The notes: a model not told the origin generated them from the letters alone. A stretch of DNA of 62,898 bases from CAJBLF01 sp964545415 (GCA_964545415.1 CAZJFP010000005.1:1-62898), one strand, 5' to 3'; numbered from the stretch's first letter, positions 33,203-43,116 are shown. Numbers and translations are program-made.

Positions 33203-34570
33203 TTATCTATGTCTAGATTTACCCATACCTCTGAAACCACCTCATTTCGATTCAGTAGATCTTCAAGGTCTGTGTTCATGGTATTTATGATTGGGATTGC
33301 TGCGATAATTATTTTCCGTTCTTGGAGCTTTTTGATCATCGGCAGGATACATCTTATTATAAGTCTTGGTGAAACTCAGACGTTTTGGCTTCTGAGGCTT
33401 TTTTCATTTTTTATCGGTAGACCTATTGAGACGGAGATGTCCGTACGCTCACATCTTATCATGTTCGACAACATGCTCCGATGGCTGTATCCTGATTTTA
33501 TGAATCTTTTCTATTTCTTTGAGTAAGGGTATTTCCAGAGGAGAAACGAGCATGATAGCTTTTCCACTGGCTCAAGCTCTTCCCGTTCTTCCGATCCTAT
33601 GGATATAACTTTTGGGGTCAGCAGGCACATCAAAGTTGATAACCAATCAGACATTATCCATATTCAATCCTCTCGCAGCGACATCAGTAGTCACCAACAC
33701 ACGAGTTTCTCACGTTTTGAAAGCGTTGAGCATAGCCTGTCTTTTTCATTGAGCCATATCTCAGTTGAGAAGTCCTGCTTTGAATCCATCTCAGAGAAGT
33801 ATTTGATGTATTGTTTTGGTATTTCTTTTGGTATGGGTAAAAATAAGCACTTTATCTTTTGCATGAGCCCTAAGAAGTTTGACGACATTATATAATTTCT
33901 GTTCATGTTCTATGGGAAGATATCTATGATGAATCTTGTCCACGGTAACGCTTTCACCTATTTTGATGAATTCATAACTAGAAATATGCTTCTTGATGAT
34001 AGCTTTCATATCGTCATTCATAGTTGCAGAGAAGGTATAGGTTTGTTTGACGTTTTGAAGTTGTGTTCGAATTTTTTCGATATCACGGACAAATCACATA
34101 TCCAGCATCCTATCAACCTCATCAAGAATGAAGTATTCAGCGACACTGATATTGATGACTTTTTGATTCATAAAATCCATAAGCCTGCCTGGCGTAGCGA
34201 TAACGATAGCGGGATTCCTTTTGAGATGATTTTTTTGAACATTCGGACTCGCTCCCCCATAAAGACAAGCAAAAGTCACTCAATAATATTTAGTAAGATT
34301 CCTTATCTCTTCACCTATCTGAACGACAAGTTCTCTCGTAGGAGCAAGAATCAATACTTGTAGAGATTTTTTGTTGGTATCGATTTTATTGAGGACAGGA
34401 AGGAGAAACGCAGCAGTTTTACCTGTTCATGTCTGTGATTGTCAGACAATATTTTTTCCGCTCAAAGCAGCTTTCATAACTTGTGCTTGGATAGGGGTAA
34501 CTTCTGTATATCCAACGGCTTCCAAAGATCTCAGCAATCAAACTTTCAATCAAAATTCACTAAACAACAT
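33203..34570 (-). CDS. DEAD-box ATP-dependent RNA helicase, 455 aa
   Basis: Motifs appear in order: Q motif (YTEVTPIQAQVM), motif I GQSQTGTGKT, Ia PTRELV, Ib TPGRLMDF, II as DEVD rather than DEAD, III SAT, V TDVAARGLNM and VI HRIGRTGRAG. At least three invariant glycines of these motifs are UGA, the clearest proof of code 25 in the window. The C-terminus is a basic, Gly/Arg-bearing tail ending KSRHR that probably binds RNA. Likely roles are ribosome assembly, mRNA turnover or cold adaptation. ATG 34570 gives MLFSEFGLKVGLL, a standard family start. Confidence 0.95.
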
Positions 34571-34678
34571 GATTAATAGATTACAAATAAATTAATGCAA
34601 TTATAGTATTGCTTTGCAAAGGAATAGCAAGGAATGCTTACAAAAAAGATATAAAAAAGCATATGTACAAATATACAA

Positions 34679-34708
34679 AAAAAGCACCTTCAAAAAGGCG
34701 CTTTTCTC
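34679..34708 (-). terminator. Terminator of the 34713 gene
   Basis: On the minus strand AGCGCCTT...AAGGTGCT (one G-U) is followed by T7. Confidence 0.8.
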
Positions 34709-34712
34709 TTTC

Positions 34713-35048
34713 TTACGAAAGAGCGATAGCTACTATAAACAATAGCACGATAAAATAGATAATAACAGATGCTTCGATATTGCTCAGAGAGATTTTTTTA
34801 TAGAATTCATCACCTCCTCTACGAACATATGATCTACATCCGACAGAAGCATACAATGCAAAAGCAGAAGAAAGTAATGTCCCATAAAAAGCTACGCGTT
34901 CATAGATAGGCAAATGATCAGGCCATAACAACAACATGGCAATCTCTATGCCAACAAATTGAATGAAAATCACAAGAGCGACAATCAAAGGATTCCTAAA
35001 TATCCTTGCAAAAGGATCAAATCTGTTTTTCTTTACAATGAGTTTCAT
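34713..35048 (-). CDS. Small membrane protein, 111 aa
   Basis: Start M at 35048 (MKLIVKKNRFDPFARIFRNP) is preferred over an upstream ATG at 35147, whose extra residues look non-coding. About three membrane segments are visible: PLIVALVIFIQFVGIEIAML, VAFYGTLLSSAFALYASVG and a C-terminal IIYFIVLLFIVAIAL. A basic loop CRSYVRRGGDEF lies between the second and third. Family not recognised. It has its own terminator. Confidence 0.7.
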   Translation of the reverse strand: MKLIVKKNRFDPFARIFRNPLIVALVIFIQFVGIEIAMLLLWPDHLPIYERVAFYGTLLSSAFALYASVGCRSYVRRGGDEFYKKISLSNIEASVIIYFIVLLFIVAIALS

Positions 35049-35136
35049 AGGTAATTTTTGTTTTTGGACCACAAGCATATATAAACAAGACAATAAATCA
35101 ATATGATAACAAGACAAATGTATAAAATCCATAAGT

Positions 35137-35442
35137 ATGAAAGACAAAATTTATAGATTTCTACAATCGATTCCAAAAGGGAAAGTGATTTCGTACAAAA
35201 CATTAGCGGAATATTTTTCCACATCTCCTCGTGCTATAGGAAAAATAATGAATTGCAATAGCGACCCAGACCGTTATCCCTGTTACAAAGTCGTAAAAAG
35301 CGATGGACATATAGGAGGGTACAATTGATGAACAAAAGAAAAAATAAGAAGACTCATCGCTGATGGAATCAAGATAATCAAAGATCATATACCACCACAA
35401 GATTTCCGATATCCTCCTCAGTTGAAAACAAAAGTCAAATAG
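35137..35442 (+). CDS. Methylated-DNA-protein cysteine alkyltransferase domain protein, 101 aa
   Basis: This is a short one-domain protein of the Ogt/MGMT family, which removes alkyl groups from O6-guanine by transferring them to Cys. The active-site region reads RYPCYKVVKSDGHIGGYNGG; canonical is PCHRVV, so the acceptor Cys is present and His is replaced by Tyr. The helix-turn-helix part (GKVISYKTLAEYF...SPRAIGKIMN) is typical. One active-site-proximal Gly is UGA. It could be a repair enzyme, or a DNA-binding relative like ATL; the Cys favours repair. Confidence 0.88.
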
Positions 35443-35450
35443 CTATAGTA

Positions 35451-35500
35451 TTAATTCATAATTATGAATTATGCATTTTACATTCTGCATTTTAAAAAAA
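35451..35500. repeat. ATTCTG/GCATTT-type AT repeat before gatB
   Basis: A string of ATAATTATGAATTATGCATT and CATTCTGCATTTT units. It belongs to the same short-repeat family as at 40541, 41185, 47048 and 62757. Confidence 0.7.
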
Positions 35501-36958
35501 ATGTTACTCACAATAGGACTAGAGATCCACATCAAACTCAAAAGCATCAATAAGATGTTCTGCCAATGCAAAAACGAGCAGAATTTCGATAATCTCGTAC
35601 CGAACACAAATATCTGTCCCGTCTGTACAGGACAACCAGGTGCGCTTCCGACCTTAAGCAAAGAAGTATTGGAAAAAGCATTATTATTGGGTAAAGCACT
35701 AAACTGTAAGATAAATGAAATCTCTAGCTTCGATAGAAAATCCTATTTTTATCCGGATTTGCCTATGGGATATCAGATCACACAGCTATATCACCCAACC
35801 AACACCGAAGGGAAAGTGAATTTTTTTCTGAACAATTATACGACAGAGAAGACAATACATATTCAGGATGCACATATGGAATGTGACACAGGAAAAATGA
35901 TCCACAACGAATGAGTAGCACTGCTTGATTTCAACCGTGCAGGGACACCATTAGTCGAAATAGTAACCTTGCCCGATTTTAAAAGTGCAGAAGAAGTGAT
36001 AGAATTTCTCAAAGAGCTTCAGAGAATAGTCAGATTCAATGATATTGCTGATGCCGACCTTGAAAAAGGACAGATGAGATGTGATGTAAATATATCACTC
36101 AGAGACACAGAAAACGATCCTTACGGTACAAGAGTGGAAATGAAAAACATCAATTCATTTGGTATGATCAAAAGAGCTATAGAACACGAACAAGCAAGAC
36201 AAGAAGCACTATATGCAAGATGAGAATCATTTGAACAACAGACAAGAGGACGAGATGATAGCAAAGGAGAATCCTATCTGATGAGATCCAAGGAAGAAGC
36301 GCTCGATTACAGATATTTCCCGGAACCCGACTTACCGCAGCTCAAACTCAACAATGAAATATTGGAACAATTAAACAATTCAGCAATAACTATTCCGCAC
36401 AATATCATCAAGCAATTTAGCCAAGACTATGGTTTCAATAAAGAATACATCAATGCGCTAATTAGTGATAAAGAAACACTTAATTATTTCTTCGAACTAG
36501 AATCCCTCTTTGCCAAAGAGGGAAACGAAGGGTGATTAAAATCCAAACTCATAGCTAAACGGATTTCCTGACCTATCGCTGCATGGATGAACGAAAACTT
36601 CAAAACCATACATGAATTGCCTTTCAGTCAGACAATATTGACGGAATTTTTAACCAGAGCAAAAGAGGGAAATCTCATCGAAAATCAACTCAAAGTTGTA
36701 ATGCAAGAAATGCTATCTACAGGCAAATCAGCAGATGAAATCATCAAAGAAAAATGATTTGACGCTCCTGCTATTAATAATAATGAAATAAAAGCGCTGG
36801 CAAAAGAAGTTCTTGAAGAGAATCCAGCAATAGTAGACCAATACAAGTGAGGAAAAACAACAACCATTTGATTTTTCATAGGACAATTAATGAAGAAAAC
36901 TTGAGGCAAGACAAATCCAAAAATAGCACAAGAAATATTTGAAAAGTTTTTGAAGTAA
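35501..36958 (+). CDS. gatB: Aspartyl/glutamyl-tRNA(Asn/Gln) amidotransferase subunit B, 485 aa
   Basis: GatB binds misacylated Glu-tRNA(Gln) or Asp-tRNA(Asn) and, with GatA and GatC, amidates them. Diagnostic stretches are TIGLEIHIKL, the zinc cluster CQC...CPVCTGQPGALP, YFYPDLPMGYQITQ and the family signature LLDFNRAGTPLVEIV. The C-terminal YqeY-like tail (residues ~340-485) is present. Length is normal. Several glycines are UGA. ATG 35501 is used; an upstream in-frame ATG lies in the AT repeat. gatA and gatC are not in the window. Confidence 0.96.
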
Positions 36959-36974
36959 CCAACTCTAAATAAAA

Positions 36975-36999
36975 AATCCCCTTTATCGGGGATTTTTTT
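36975..36999 (+). terminator. Rho-independent terminator
   Basis: ATCCCC-N6-GGGGAT followed by T7. Confidence 0.92.
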
Positions 37000-37022
37000 A
37001 TGTATACATTTTTACAAAGAAT

Positions 37023-37298
37023 CTATTTATCAGATATTCTAATAACTTTTCCATACACTAATGCATTAGTTATTTTTTCATGTCACGACTGCACAAGCCT
37101 ATTAAATGTGGCTGAGGAGATTTTCATTTTCTCAGCTCATTGCTGCATAGTAAGTTTTTCTATATCACAAAGCCTCAGTGCTTCATATTCATCAAGCCCG
37201 AGAGTAGTTTCTTCTAGATGTGTTCTCTGGATACCAGCAGGCTTAAAAATAAGGACATCAGGTTTCCCATAAATATTTCTTTGACATCTTCTTCCCAT
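37023..37298 (-). CDS. DUF134 family DNA-binding protein, 91 aa
   Basis: Family features: MGRRCQRNIYGKPDVLIFKP, then PAGIQRTHLEETTLGLDEYE, EALRLCDIEKLTMQQGAEKM and a helix-turn-helix KISSATFNRLVQSGHEKI. DUF134 proteins are sigma-region-4-like small regulators often found next to DUF5320 and NifX/NifB-like iron-molybdenum cofactor genes. Here only the DUF5320 partner is present, 32 bp upstream. The C-terminus (ALVYGKVIRISDK) matches. Two glycines are UGA, which would hide this gene under the standard code. Confidence 0.88.
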
Positions 37299-37330
37299 CA
37301 ATAATATTATATACAATAAAAACGAGGCAA

Positions 37331-37546
37331 TTATTCCACTTCATTACTAGACTTTTCCCCTGCTTCTGCAATAGAATTCCATCTGTTTCCCATTCATTTT
37401 CTCATTCCTTTCCCACATTTTTTCCCTTGTCCACGTTCAAAAGGAATATTTTTCCCATCTCCATACGTAGCATCACTACAAGATCACATTTTTTTTCCTG
37501 TCATTGGACCTTTTCCTTGAGGTCATGTTCCATCTCTGTTTGACAT
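37331..37546 (-). CDS. DUF5320-like small Gly-rich protein, 71 aa
   Basis: The start MSNRDGTGPQGKGPMTGKKM is the typical DUF5320 head (P-G-GDGTGPxGxGPMTGRR). The sequence is Gly/Lys-rich with two Cys. It is broken by four UGA codons under the standard code. It forms an operon with the DUF134 gene downstream, with a promoter and two GC-rich palindromes upstream. Function unknown; the pair is usually linked to metal or redox-associated clusters. Confidence 0.82.
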
Positions 37547-37586
37547 ACTATAATTGGTAAATATATAAAATATGATATATATTTCG

Positions 37587-37614
37587 TATATAAAGAAATA
37601 TAATACAAAATCAA
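37587..37614 (-). promoter_or_regulatory. Promoter of the DUF5320-DUF134 operon
   Basis: Minus strand TTGATT (37609-37614), 16-bp spacer, TATATA (37587-37592), about 40 bp before the ATG. Confidence 0.6.
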
Positions 37615-37643
37615 GAGATTATTCACAAAAAAACAATAGTAAC

Positions 37644-37707
37644 CTCCCGGGAGCAAATTCCAGTACTTTAGTTCGAAAGCCACTAAATATACCCTGCTCC
37701 CGGGAGC
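37644..37707 (-). promoter_or_regulatory. Paired CTCCCGGGAG palindromes (candidate operator)
   Basis: CTCCCGGGAG at 37644-37653 and GCTCCCGGGAGC at 37696-37707, 53 bp apart (about five helical turns). Both are preceded on the minus strand by TTTG. They stand out in very AT-rich DNA directly upstream of the DUF5320-DUF134 promoter. Confidence 0.6.
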
Positions 37708-37730
37708 AAAAGTCAAAAAGTTACAAAAGA

Positions 37731-37764
37731 ACAAAAAAAACTCAGCAGCATTCACCACTGAGTT
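37731..37764 (-). terminator. Terminator of the ccdA-like gene
   Basis: Minus strand AACTCAG-N12-CTGAGTT followed by T8. Confidence 0.85.
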
Positions 37765-37790
37765 TTCATTATATAATTAGGAATTCGTAA

Positions 37791-38984
37791 TTAAATAGTT
37801 AATAATACATACGCTCATAATCAAAGCATCAAAAGTCCTACAATCAAATGAATAATCTTGGTATTTTCATGTTTGACCTTAGCCAATTTATCTACCGATG
37901 CCCAACCAAAAGAAACTAAAATAGAAATAATCAACATAGGCAAGACAAAAAGAGAATTATAGATAAGCAGATAGATATATCATCGTGTATGGAGTTCTTT
38001 GCTTTGCGAACTAAGATATCACAAGATAGTGAAATACGGTCCAGAAGAACACGGTAGTAAAAATAAACTTACCAATAATCACACAAAAAATGCTCATAGA
38101 GGAGAAGATACTTTATGGATTATTTCCTGCATTTTTGGTCTCCGAGAAAATGGAACCTCCATCACAAATCATTTTCCATATCGAAAGAAGTCTTTGAAAT
38201 TTGCAAGTCCAACAAGGACTCATAGTATTCCCACAACAAGTTTAAGTATAAAAGTATTTGAAGCAGTCGCCAAAGCAGAGAACAATCACAATCCCATAGC
38301 AAAATAACTAACAAAGACTGCAAGTGCAAACATAGCTCACGATAAGAGTGTTTTTCTTCTGCTTTGATGTCTACTAAGTATAGTAGATAACAGGAGTAAC
38401 ATTACTGCAAACGCACAAGGGTTGATACTATCAGACAAAGCTGCGGGCATCATAATTGCAAAGAATTTCCACCTCTCAGCGGAAACTCTCTTAGGTTGTG
38501 GAATCTCTATTTCTCAACTAAGAGTAGACTCAGAATCTGTGGATTCATTAATCAAAGCACTAGGTTCCAAGGTCTGAGATTCACAAGCCAATCACACACA
38601 AGTTTCTGTATTACATTCAACATTTTCCTGTTCCAAAGCTACCATCATATCCATTTTTTTTTGGAAGAAATCTATGATAGGAGAAGATCCGTTGATATAA
38701 CTACATTCATTTTTATTATTAATAACCAGAAAAGGAACTCCTATTTGGGTCGTATCCAGTTCAAGCTTAGCAAGGTAGTCTTGAAGTTCAGTCAGATTGT
38801 TTCTATTGAAATACACCTCTTTGAGTTTTAAATCAAACTTTTCCTGAACATTATTATTTTTGAAATATTGCTCTACCTGAGCACAATGCGGACATCCATT
38901 TCCATAAAACAAAATATATTCCTGAGCGAAATTCACGCCAACCATACCCATCACGAATACAATGATTCACAATACATACTTCAT
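37791..38984 (-). CDS. CcdA/DsbD-type thiol:disulfide interchange protein with N-terminal thioredoxin-like domain, 397 aa
   Basis: It would move electrons across the membrane to reduce extracytoplasmic disulfides. A signal peptide (MKYVLGIIVFVMGMVGVNFA) leads into a thioredoxin/glutaredoxin-like domain with CPHC (GNGCPHCAQVEQYF) and the cis-Pro region IGVPFLVI. A linker with CNTETC and LAC follows, then six membrane segments with the CcdA cysteines in SINPCAFAV and LPCSSGPYF. Order is reversed relative to DsbD's C-terminal thioredoxin. UGA-Gly codons are frequent. Neighbours on the same strand encode a lipoprotein and a membrane protein. Confidence 0.9.
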
Positions 38985-39097
38985 TACCACATAACTAAGA
39001 TATATAAAAAAACAATTTTTGAATATTGAATGTATGACTTTGTTGCAGTATAAACTATTGTTGTATTACAATAGTAGATAAATAGACAAGTCTTTCA

Positions 39098-39136
39098 TTC
39101 AACATTTAGTATTTAGCATTTAACATTTAGCATTAT
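39098..39136. repeat. AT-rich (ATTTAGC/ATTTAAC) tandem repeat
   Basis: CAACATTTAGTATTTAGCAT continued by TTAACATTTAGCATTA: roughly 9-bp units between the ccdA-like gene and the lipoprotein gene. Confidence 0.65.
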
Positions 39137-39146
39137 TTTTGTGGGT

Positions 39147-39827
39147 TTATTTGTATTTAGTCGCTTCTACAGTCAAAGTACCCTCTTGATCAACACTAAC
39201 AGAAAGCAAAGTTTCTACATTCATATCCAAAAGTTCATGGTTAGTATAGACGATTCCTTTAGCCAACACATCCGTATCCAAACCAGAGATATATTTTGTA
39301 TCACCGCTCTGAGTAAGCATCTGTGCTTTTTCAAATGCTTTGCTTACAGGAAGATTCGCTTTTTTGGCTATGATTTCAGCTTGCTGCAAAGCAAGATCAT
39401 AGGATCATTTATATACAAGAATAGTTGAGCTATATCATTCATCATTGGTATACGTAGGTTTCGAAAGAATCGTATTGAGTTCCATACCTTGTGGTTCCGT
39501 CATTCATAGTTTTCTAGCTCGAAGCGGAAGAGCATAGGAAGTTACAGATTCTTGAGAAAAGGTTTTTTGTATCTCTTCAAACTGGACTTCTATATTCTGC
39601 TGTGTGACATCAGTAAGTTCAACATATTTTTGTTGAAGTTGATTCGTAAGGTCTTGTGCTTGTTCTATAGTGATCGTATGATCAGCAATACCCTGCGACA
39701 CCTGAGAGATAGCTTCCTGCAAAGCAGGTACATCAGTGATAGTATTCACATCAAGCGTAAAATATTTTTTTGCACATCATACCAAAAGTGGTGCAAGAAG
39801 GAGAAAAACAAACAAAGAGTTTTTCAT
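39147..39827 (-). CDS. Lipoprotein, 226 aa, coiled coil
   Basis: The signal peptide MKNSLFVFLLLAPLLVGC has its lipobox Gly encoded by UGA, so the lipobox exists only under code 25. After Cys 18 there is a helical segment (residues ~30-75, rich in Gln and Val), then an alpha/beta part with TILSKPTYTNDEGYSSTILV and VETLLSVSVDQEGTLTV. Function unknown; surface-exposed or periplasm-facing. It begins 30 bp after the 39857 gene ends on the same strand, so the two are probably in one operon. Confidence 0.82.
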
Positions 39828-39856
39828 AGGAAAAACATGATAGAATAAATTATGTT

Positions 39857-40453
39857 TTAGTTTTTGAACATAGCTTCGTTCTTTAATACCAGGATAAGAA
39901 CAGCAGCAGTTATAATAAGATTGAATAATCCGCCTCCAAAGCTTCCATATGACCTATATGAATAGAGTCCTACAGGTATCAAGCTCAGAATAAACAATAA
40001 TGCAGAAACAGAAAATCCAAGGACCATCAAGGAAATAACCCATTTTTTGAATCTAATCATACCTATTCCCATAAACAAAGAAAGCAATGAGAATGCGAGT
40101 GAAAGCAATACATAAACCAATACGCGGATACCGATACCCACACCCAGACTAAACATGAATCCAAGACCGCTCAATCCAACGAGGAACGAAAATATGCCAA
40201 TAATTCCTGTCACCAAAGATATCCATCCTACAATAATAAAAATAGTCTTGAGATAAGGACTTATCTTATGGTTGATATCGTTAACAATATGAGCTCAAAG
40301 AACTTGTTTGACAATCTTGAGATTAAGAAACTTTTGGACAAAACCGTGTTTCATGATTTTTTCCATTTTTTCATCAAGTTTCTTTTCTGCCTTTTCCAAG
40401 GTTTCTTCTTCACTGAAATGCTTTTTTTGATGTTCTTGAGATGTCTTTTCCAT
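39857..40453 (-). CDS. Membrane protein with charged N-terminus, 198 aa
   Basis: Start M at 40453 (MEKTSQEHQKKHFSEEETLE); an upstream ATG at 40483 adds ten unlikely residues. Residues 1-45 are a highly charged cytoplasmic helix (EKAEKKLDEKMEKIMKHG). About four membrane segments follow, with GIIGIFSFLVGLSGLGFMF, LLSLAFSLLSLFMGIGM, WVISLMVLGFSVSALLFIL and a last NLIITAAVLILVL. Family not recognised. Likely co-transcribed with the downstream lipoprotein. Confidence 0.75.
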
Positions 40454-40540
40454 AGGTACGATATAATAAAAAAATAAAATCACAATACATAAGCAAGCTT
40501 ATATAAAATCTATATACAATTTCAAGCCCTTACAAATAAA

Positions 40541-40601
40541 TTCTGAATTATAAATTATAAATTATAAATTCTGAATTTTGCATTCTGCATTTTGCATTAA
40601 A
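40541..40601. repeat. TATAAAT / GCATTCTGCATTTT repeat at the ackA 3' end
   Basis: Three ATTATAA units are followed by ATTCTGAATTTTGCATTCTG and CATTTTGCATT. The repeat contributes the last ~11 codons of acetate kinase (MQNAECKIQNL) and its stop. Confidence 0.8.
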
Positions 40602-41725
40602 TCAAAAGTTTCCTTCGCAATCATAAGTTCCTCATTGGTCGGAATGACGACGACAGGGACCTTTGAATCAGTGGTAGTAATCACGGCACCACCAGGCAAT
40701 TCATCCTGATTGGCTGCATCATCGACCACGATTCATAAATACGACAGTTTTTCCAAGAGCATTTTTCTTACAATAGCTCTATGTTCCATGACTCCAGCGG
40801 TCAAAACAATAGCATCAACTCATCAGAGAAGTGCGACGTACGCTCAGATATATTTGACGAAAGAAGTAAGATACATATCCAAAGCAAGAGTGCAACGACC
40901 ATCTCATTTTTCTATTCACGCAAGAATATCCCTTACATCATTCGAGATTCAAGAAATCCCAAGCAATCAACTTTGTTTATTGAGCAAATCATTTATCTGG
41001 TCGACGGTCATATGTTCATGCGTCATGAGATAGGTAATGATCGCTGGATCAATATTTCCGGATCTCGTCCCCATCATCACCCCCTCCAACGGCGTAACAC
41101 CCATAGAGGTTTCCACAACCTTTCCATCTTTGATAGCAGTAATGCTTGCCCCATTCCCTATATGACATGTAATGACCTTAGAAATTTTATTCTGAATTCT
41201 GAATTTTGAATTATGCATTAATTGTTCATACACATATTGATGGGATATTCCATGAAACCCGTATCTTCTGATTTTGTAGTGTTCATAATACTTCATCGGC
41301 AACGCATAGAGATAATGTGCCGGTTCCATAGTCTGATGAAAAGCAGTATCGAAGACAGCGACTTGAGATACCTCAGGAAGCAGTTCTTTACACGCAAGTA
41401 TAGCCTGGAGATTGGCAGGATTATGTAATGGTGCCAAATCAGAACATTTTCTGATCACATCAATCACCTCATCAGTGATGATCACCGGATCCTTGAAATA
41501 TTCTTCTCCATGGACTACCCTATGCCCTATCGCATCAAATTCTAGCACGCCGTTTTCAGAGACATTAGGCAATATGGAATGCAACGCATCCTTATGATTT
41601 TTGATTTCAGAATCATTCTCTCAGATTTTCTCAACGTTTCATTTTGCTACGACGACATTTTTCTCCATATCGAAGAGCTGATATTTCAATGAAGAACTTC
41701 AGGCATTGATGACTAAGATTTTCAT
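40562..41725 (-). CDS. ackA: Acetate kinase, 387 aa
   Basis: It converts acetyl phosphate plus ADP to acetate plus ATP. Family motifs: MKILVINAGSSSLKYQLFD at the N-terminus (AGSSS with a UGA Gly), GHRVVHGEEYF, FDTAFHQTM, RYGFHGISHQYV, CHIGNGASITA, MGTRSGNIDPAI and the C-terminal EELMIAKET. An AT microsatellite adds NSKFRIQNK inside the catalytic region, between YEQLMH and ISKVITCH, and another forms the C-terminus. Both keep the frame. No phosphotransacetylase gene is adjacent. It probably supplies ATP in a fermentative metabolism. Confidence 0.95.
41180..41222. repeat. ATTCTGAATT microsatellite inside ackA
   Basis: TTATTCTGAATTCTGAATTT continued by TGAATTATGCATTAATT, in frame within acetate kinase. 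Confidence 0.85.
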
Positions 41726-41841
41726 AACAACAAACAAAAAAAAATAAAAAAAACTGAACATCATCAAACGCTCAACCTACAGATCAAGGTCTGACTTTTC
41801 ATTTCATTTTCTTTTTTACTCTTTTAATAAAAAAAAACAAA

Positions 41842-41871
41842 CAAAAAAATCCCCGGGAAAGACCCGGGGAT
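41842..41871 (-). terminator. Terminator of thyA
   Basis: Perfect CCCCGGG-TCTTT-CCCGGGG stem on the minus strand, then A and T7. It is unusually GC-rich for this genome. Confidence 0.92.
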
Positions 41872-41876
41872 CGATA

Positions 41877-42707
41877 TTATACAGAAATATCTGCTTTAAT
41901 GTTCGGATGAGGATTATATCCCTGCAATTCGAAATCTTCAAAACGAAAGCCGAAGATATCTTTTACATCAGGATTGATCTTCATTACGGGTGCCATCCGA
42001 GGTTCACGGGTAAGTTGCAATTTTACCTGTTCAAGATGATTAAGATACAAATGAGTATCACCACTTGAAACAATAAAATCGCCAGGTTGTAAACCAGTAA
42101 CCTGAGCAAACATCATTGTCAATAAAGCGTACGATGCAATATTGAAAGGACCACCAAGAAACAAATCCCAACTGCGAATGTACATGTGACAACTCAGTCT
42201 GCCGTTAGCAACATAAAACTGATAAAGAATATGGCACGGTGGCAATTTCATCTGATTCAATTCACCAACATTCCATGCACTTACGATATGACGGCGGGAA
42301 TCAGGATTGTTTTTCAATGAAGCAATAGTTTCACGGATTTGATCAATTTCATCTCCAGTAGCTGTTCTCCAGTGACGCCATTGATATCCATAAACAGGTC
42401 CCAAATCGCCATTTTTATCAGCCCATTCGTCCCAAATAGTTACTCCATTATCATTCAAGTACTTAATATTGGTATCTCCATTAAGAAACCAAAGTAGTTC
42501 ATAAATGATAGATTTAAGATGAATCCTCTTTGTTGTTAACAAAGGAAATCCTTTACTTAGATCAAACCGCATCTGATAACCGAATATACTACGTGTACCG
42601 GTACCAGTACGATCACCTTTCTGCACACCTTTTGTCAAAATGTGTTTCAAAAGTTTGTGATACTCTGCATCAAACGGATTGATGATTTTTATTTCTTCGT
42701 AATTCAT
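41877..42707 (-). CDS. thyA: Thymidylate synthase (first copy, classical ThyA), 276 aa
   Basis: It methylates dUMP to dTMP using methylene-tetrahydrofolate. Motifs: DRTGTGTRSIFGYQMRF, FPLLTTKRIHLKSIIYELLW, IWDEWADKNGDLGPVYGYQW, SRRHIVSAWN, the catalytic Cys in KLPPCHILYQF, LFLGGPFNIASYALL with the dUMP-selecting Asn, and the C-terminus HPNIKADISV. Length is canonical. The gene has no UGA codon at all, unlike most neighbours, which hints at recent acquisition from a standard-code donor. A second, different thymidylate synthase lies 0.5 kb upstream. Confidence 0.97.
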   Translation of the reverse strand: MNYEEIKIINPFDAEYHKLLKHILTKGVQKGDRTGTGTRSIFGYQMRFDLSKGFPLLTTKRIHLKSIIYELLWFLNGDTNIKYLNDNGVTIWDEWADKNGDLGPVYGYQWRHWRTATGDEIDQIRETIASLKNNPDSRRHIVSAWNVGELNQMKLPPCHILYQFYVANGRLSCHMYIRSWDLFLGGPFNIASYALLTMMFAQVTGLQPGDFIVSSGDTHLYLNHLEQVKLQLTREPRMAPVMKINPDVKDIFGFRFEDFELQGYNPHPNIKADISV

Positions 42708-42740
42708 ACAGTTTTTATTTTAGTTTAACATTTTTTTTGA

Positions 42741-43046
42741 TTAATCGGTTTCCACCAATTTGAATTTCAGTTTGTCTTGGAGCACATCATCGTATTCAAT
42801 ATCGATAGCAGAATACTGCCTTTGATCTACAGTCATTTGCAGCATCGTGGTAGTTGGCGTAGCATATAGCCAACATTCAGTAAGCGTGGATCTTTTCTTC
42901 AAAGAAATTTTTTCCTGATCAAGAACCATATCGATATTTTCCATCACGAAAAGTTCGCATTTATGGATACCGACCCAATCAATTCTTTCTGATTGCACCT
43001 TCGGAATCAATTGCGAAAAATGCAAAAATGCATGTTGTTTTTTCAT
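42741..43046 (-). CDS. Hypothetical protein, 101 aa, upstream of thyA
   Basis: Frame MKKQHAFLHFSQLIPKVQSE to KFKLVETD with no UGA codons. It looks like a small beta-rich soluble domain (ITECWLYATPTTTMLQMTVD-like pattern). It ends 33 bp before thyA on the same strand and has a good promoter, so it likely leads a thyA operon and may have arrived with it. Family not recognised. Confidence 0.65.
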   Translation of the reverse strand: MKKQHAFLHFSQLIPKVQSERIDWVGIHKCELFVMENIDMVLDQEKISLKKRSTLTECWLYATPTTTMLQMTVDQRQYSAIDIEYDDVLQDKLKFKLVETD

Positions 43047-43080
43047 ATAGTAGAGTTTTTGTTTACAATTTTAGAAAAAT

Positions 43081-43108
43081 ACTATATCAAAAAAACAGAA
43101 TAAATCAA
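43081..43108 (-). promoter_or_regulatory. Promoter of the 42741-thyA operon
   Basis: Minus strand TTGATT (43103-43108), 16-bp spacer, TATAGT (43081-43086). Confidence 0.75.
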
Positions 43109-43116
43109 GTACGAAA

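Noticed and set aside
37000..37272. 90-aa plus-strand ORF after gatB
   Set aside because: It is antisense to the DUF134 gene, which has clear family motifs on the minus strand.
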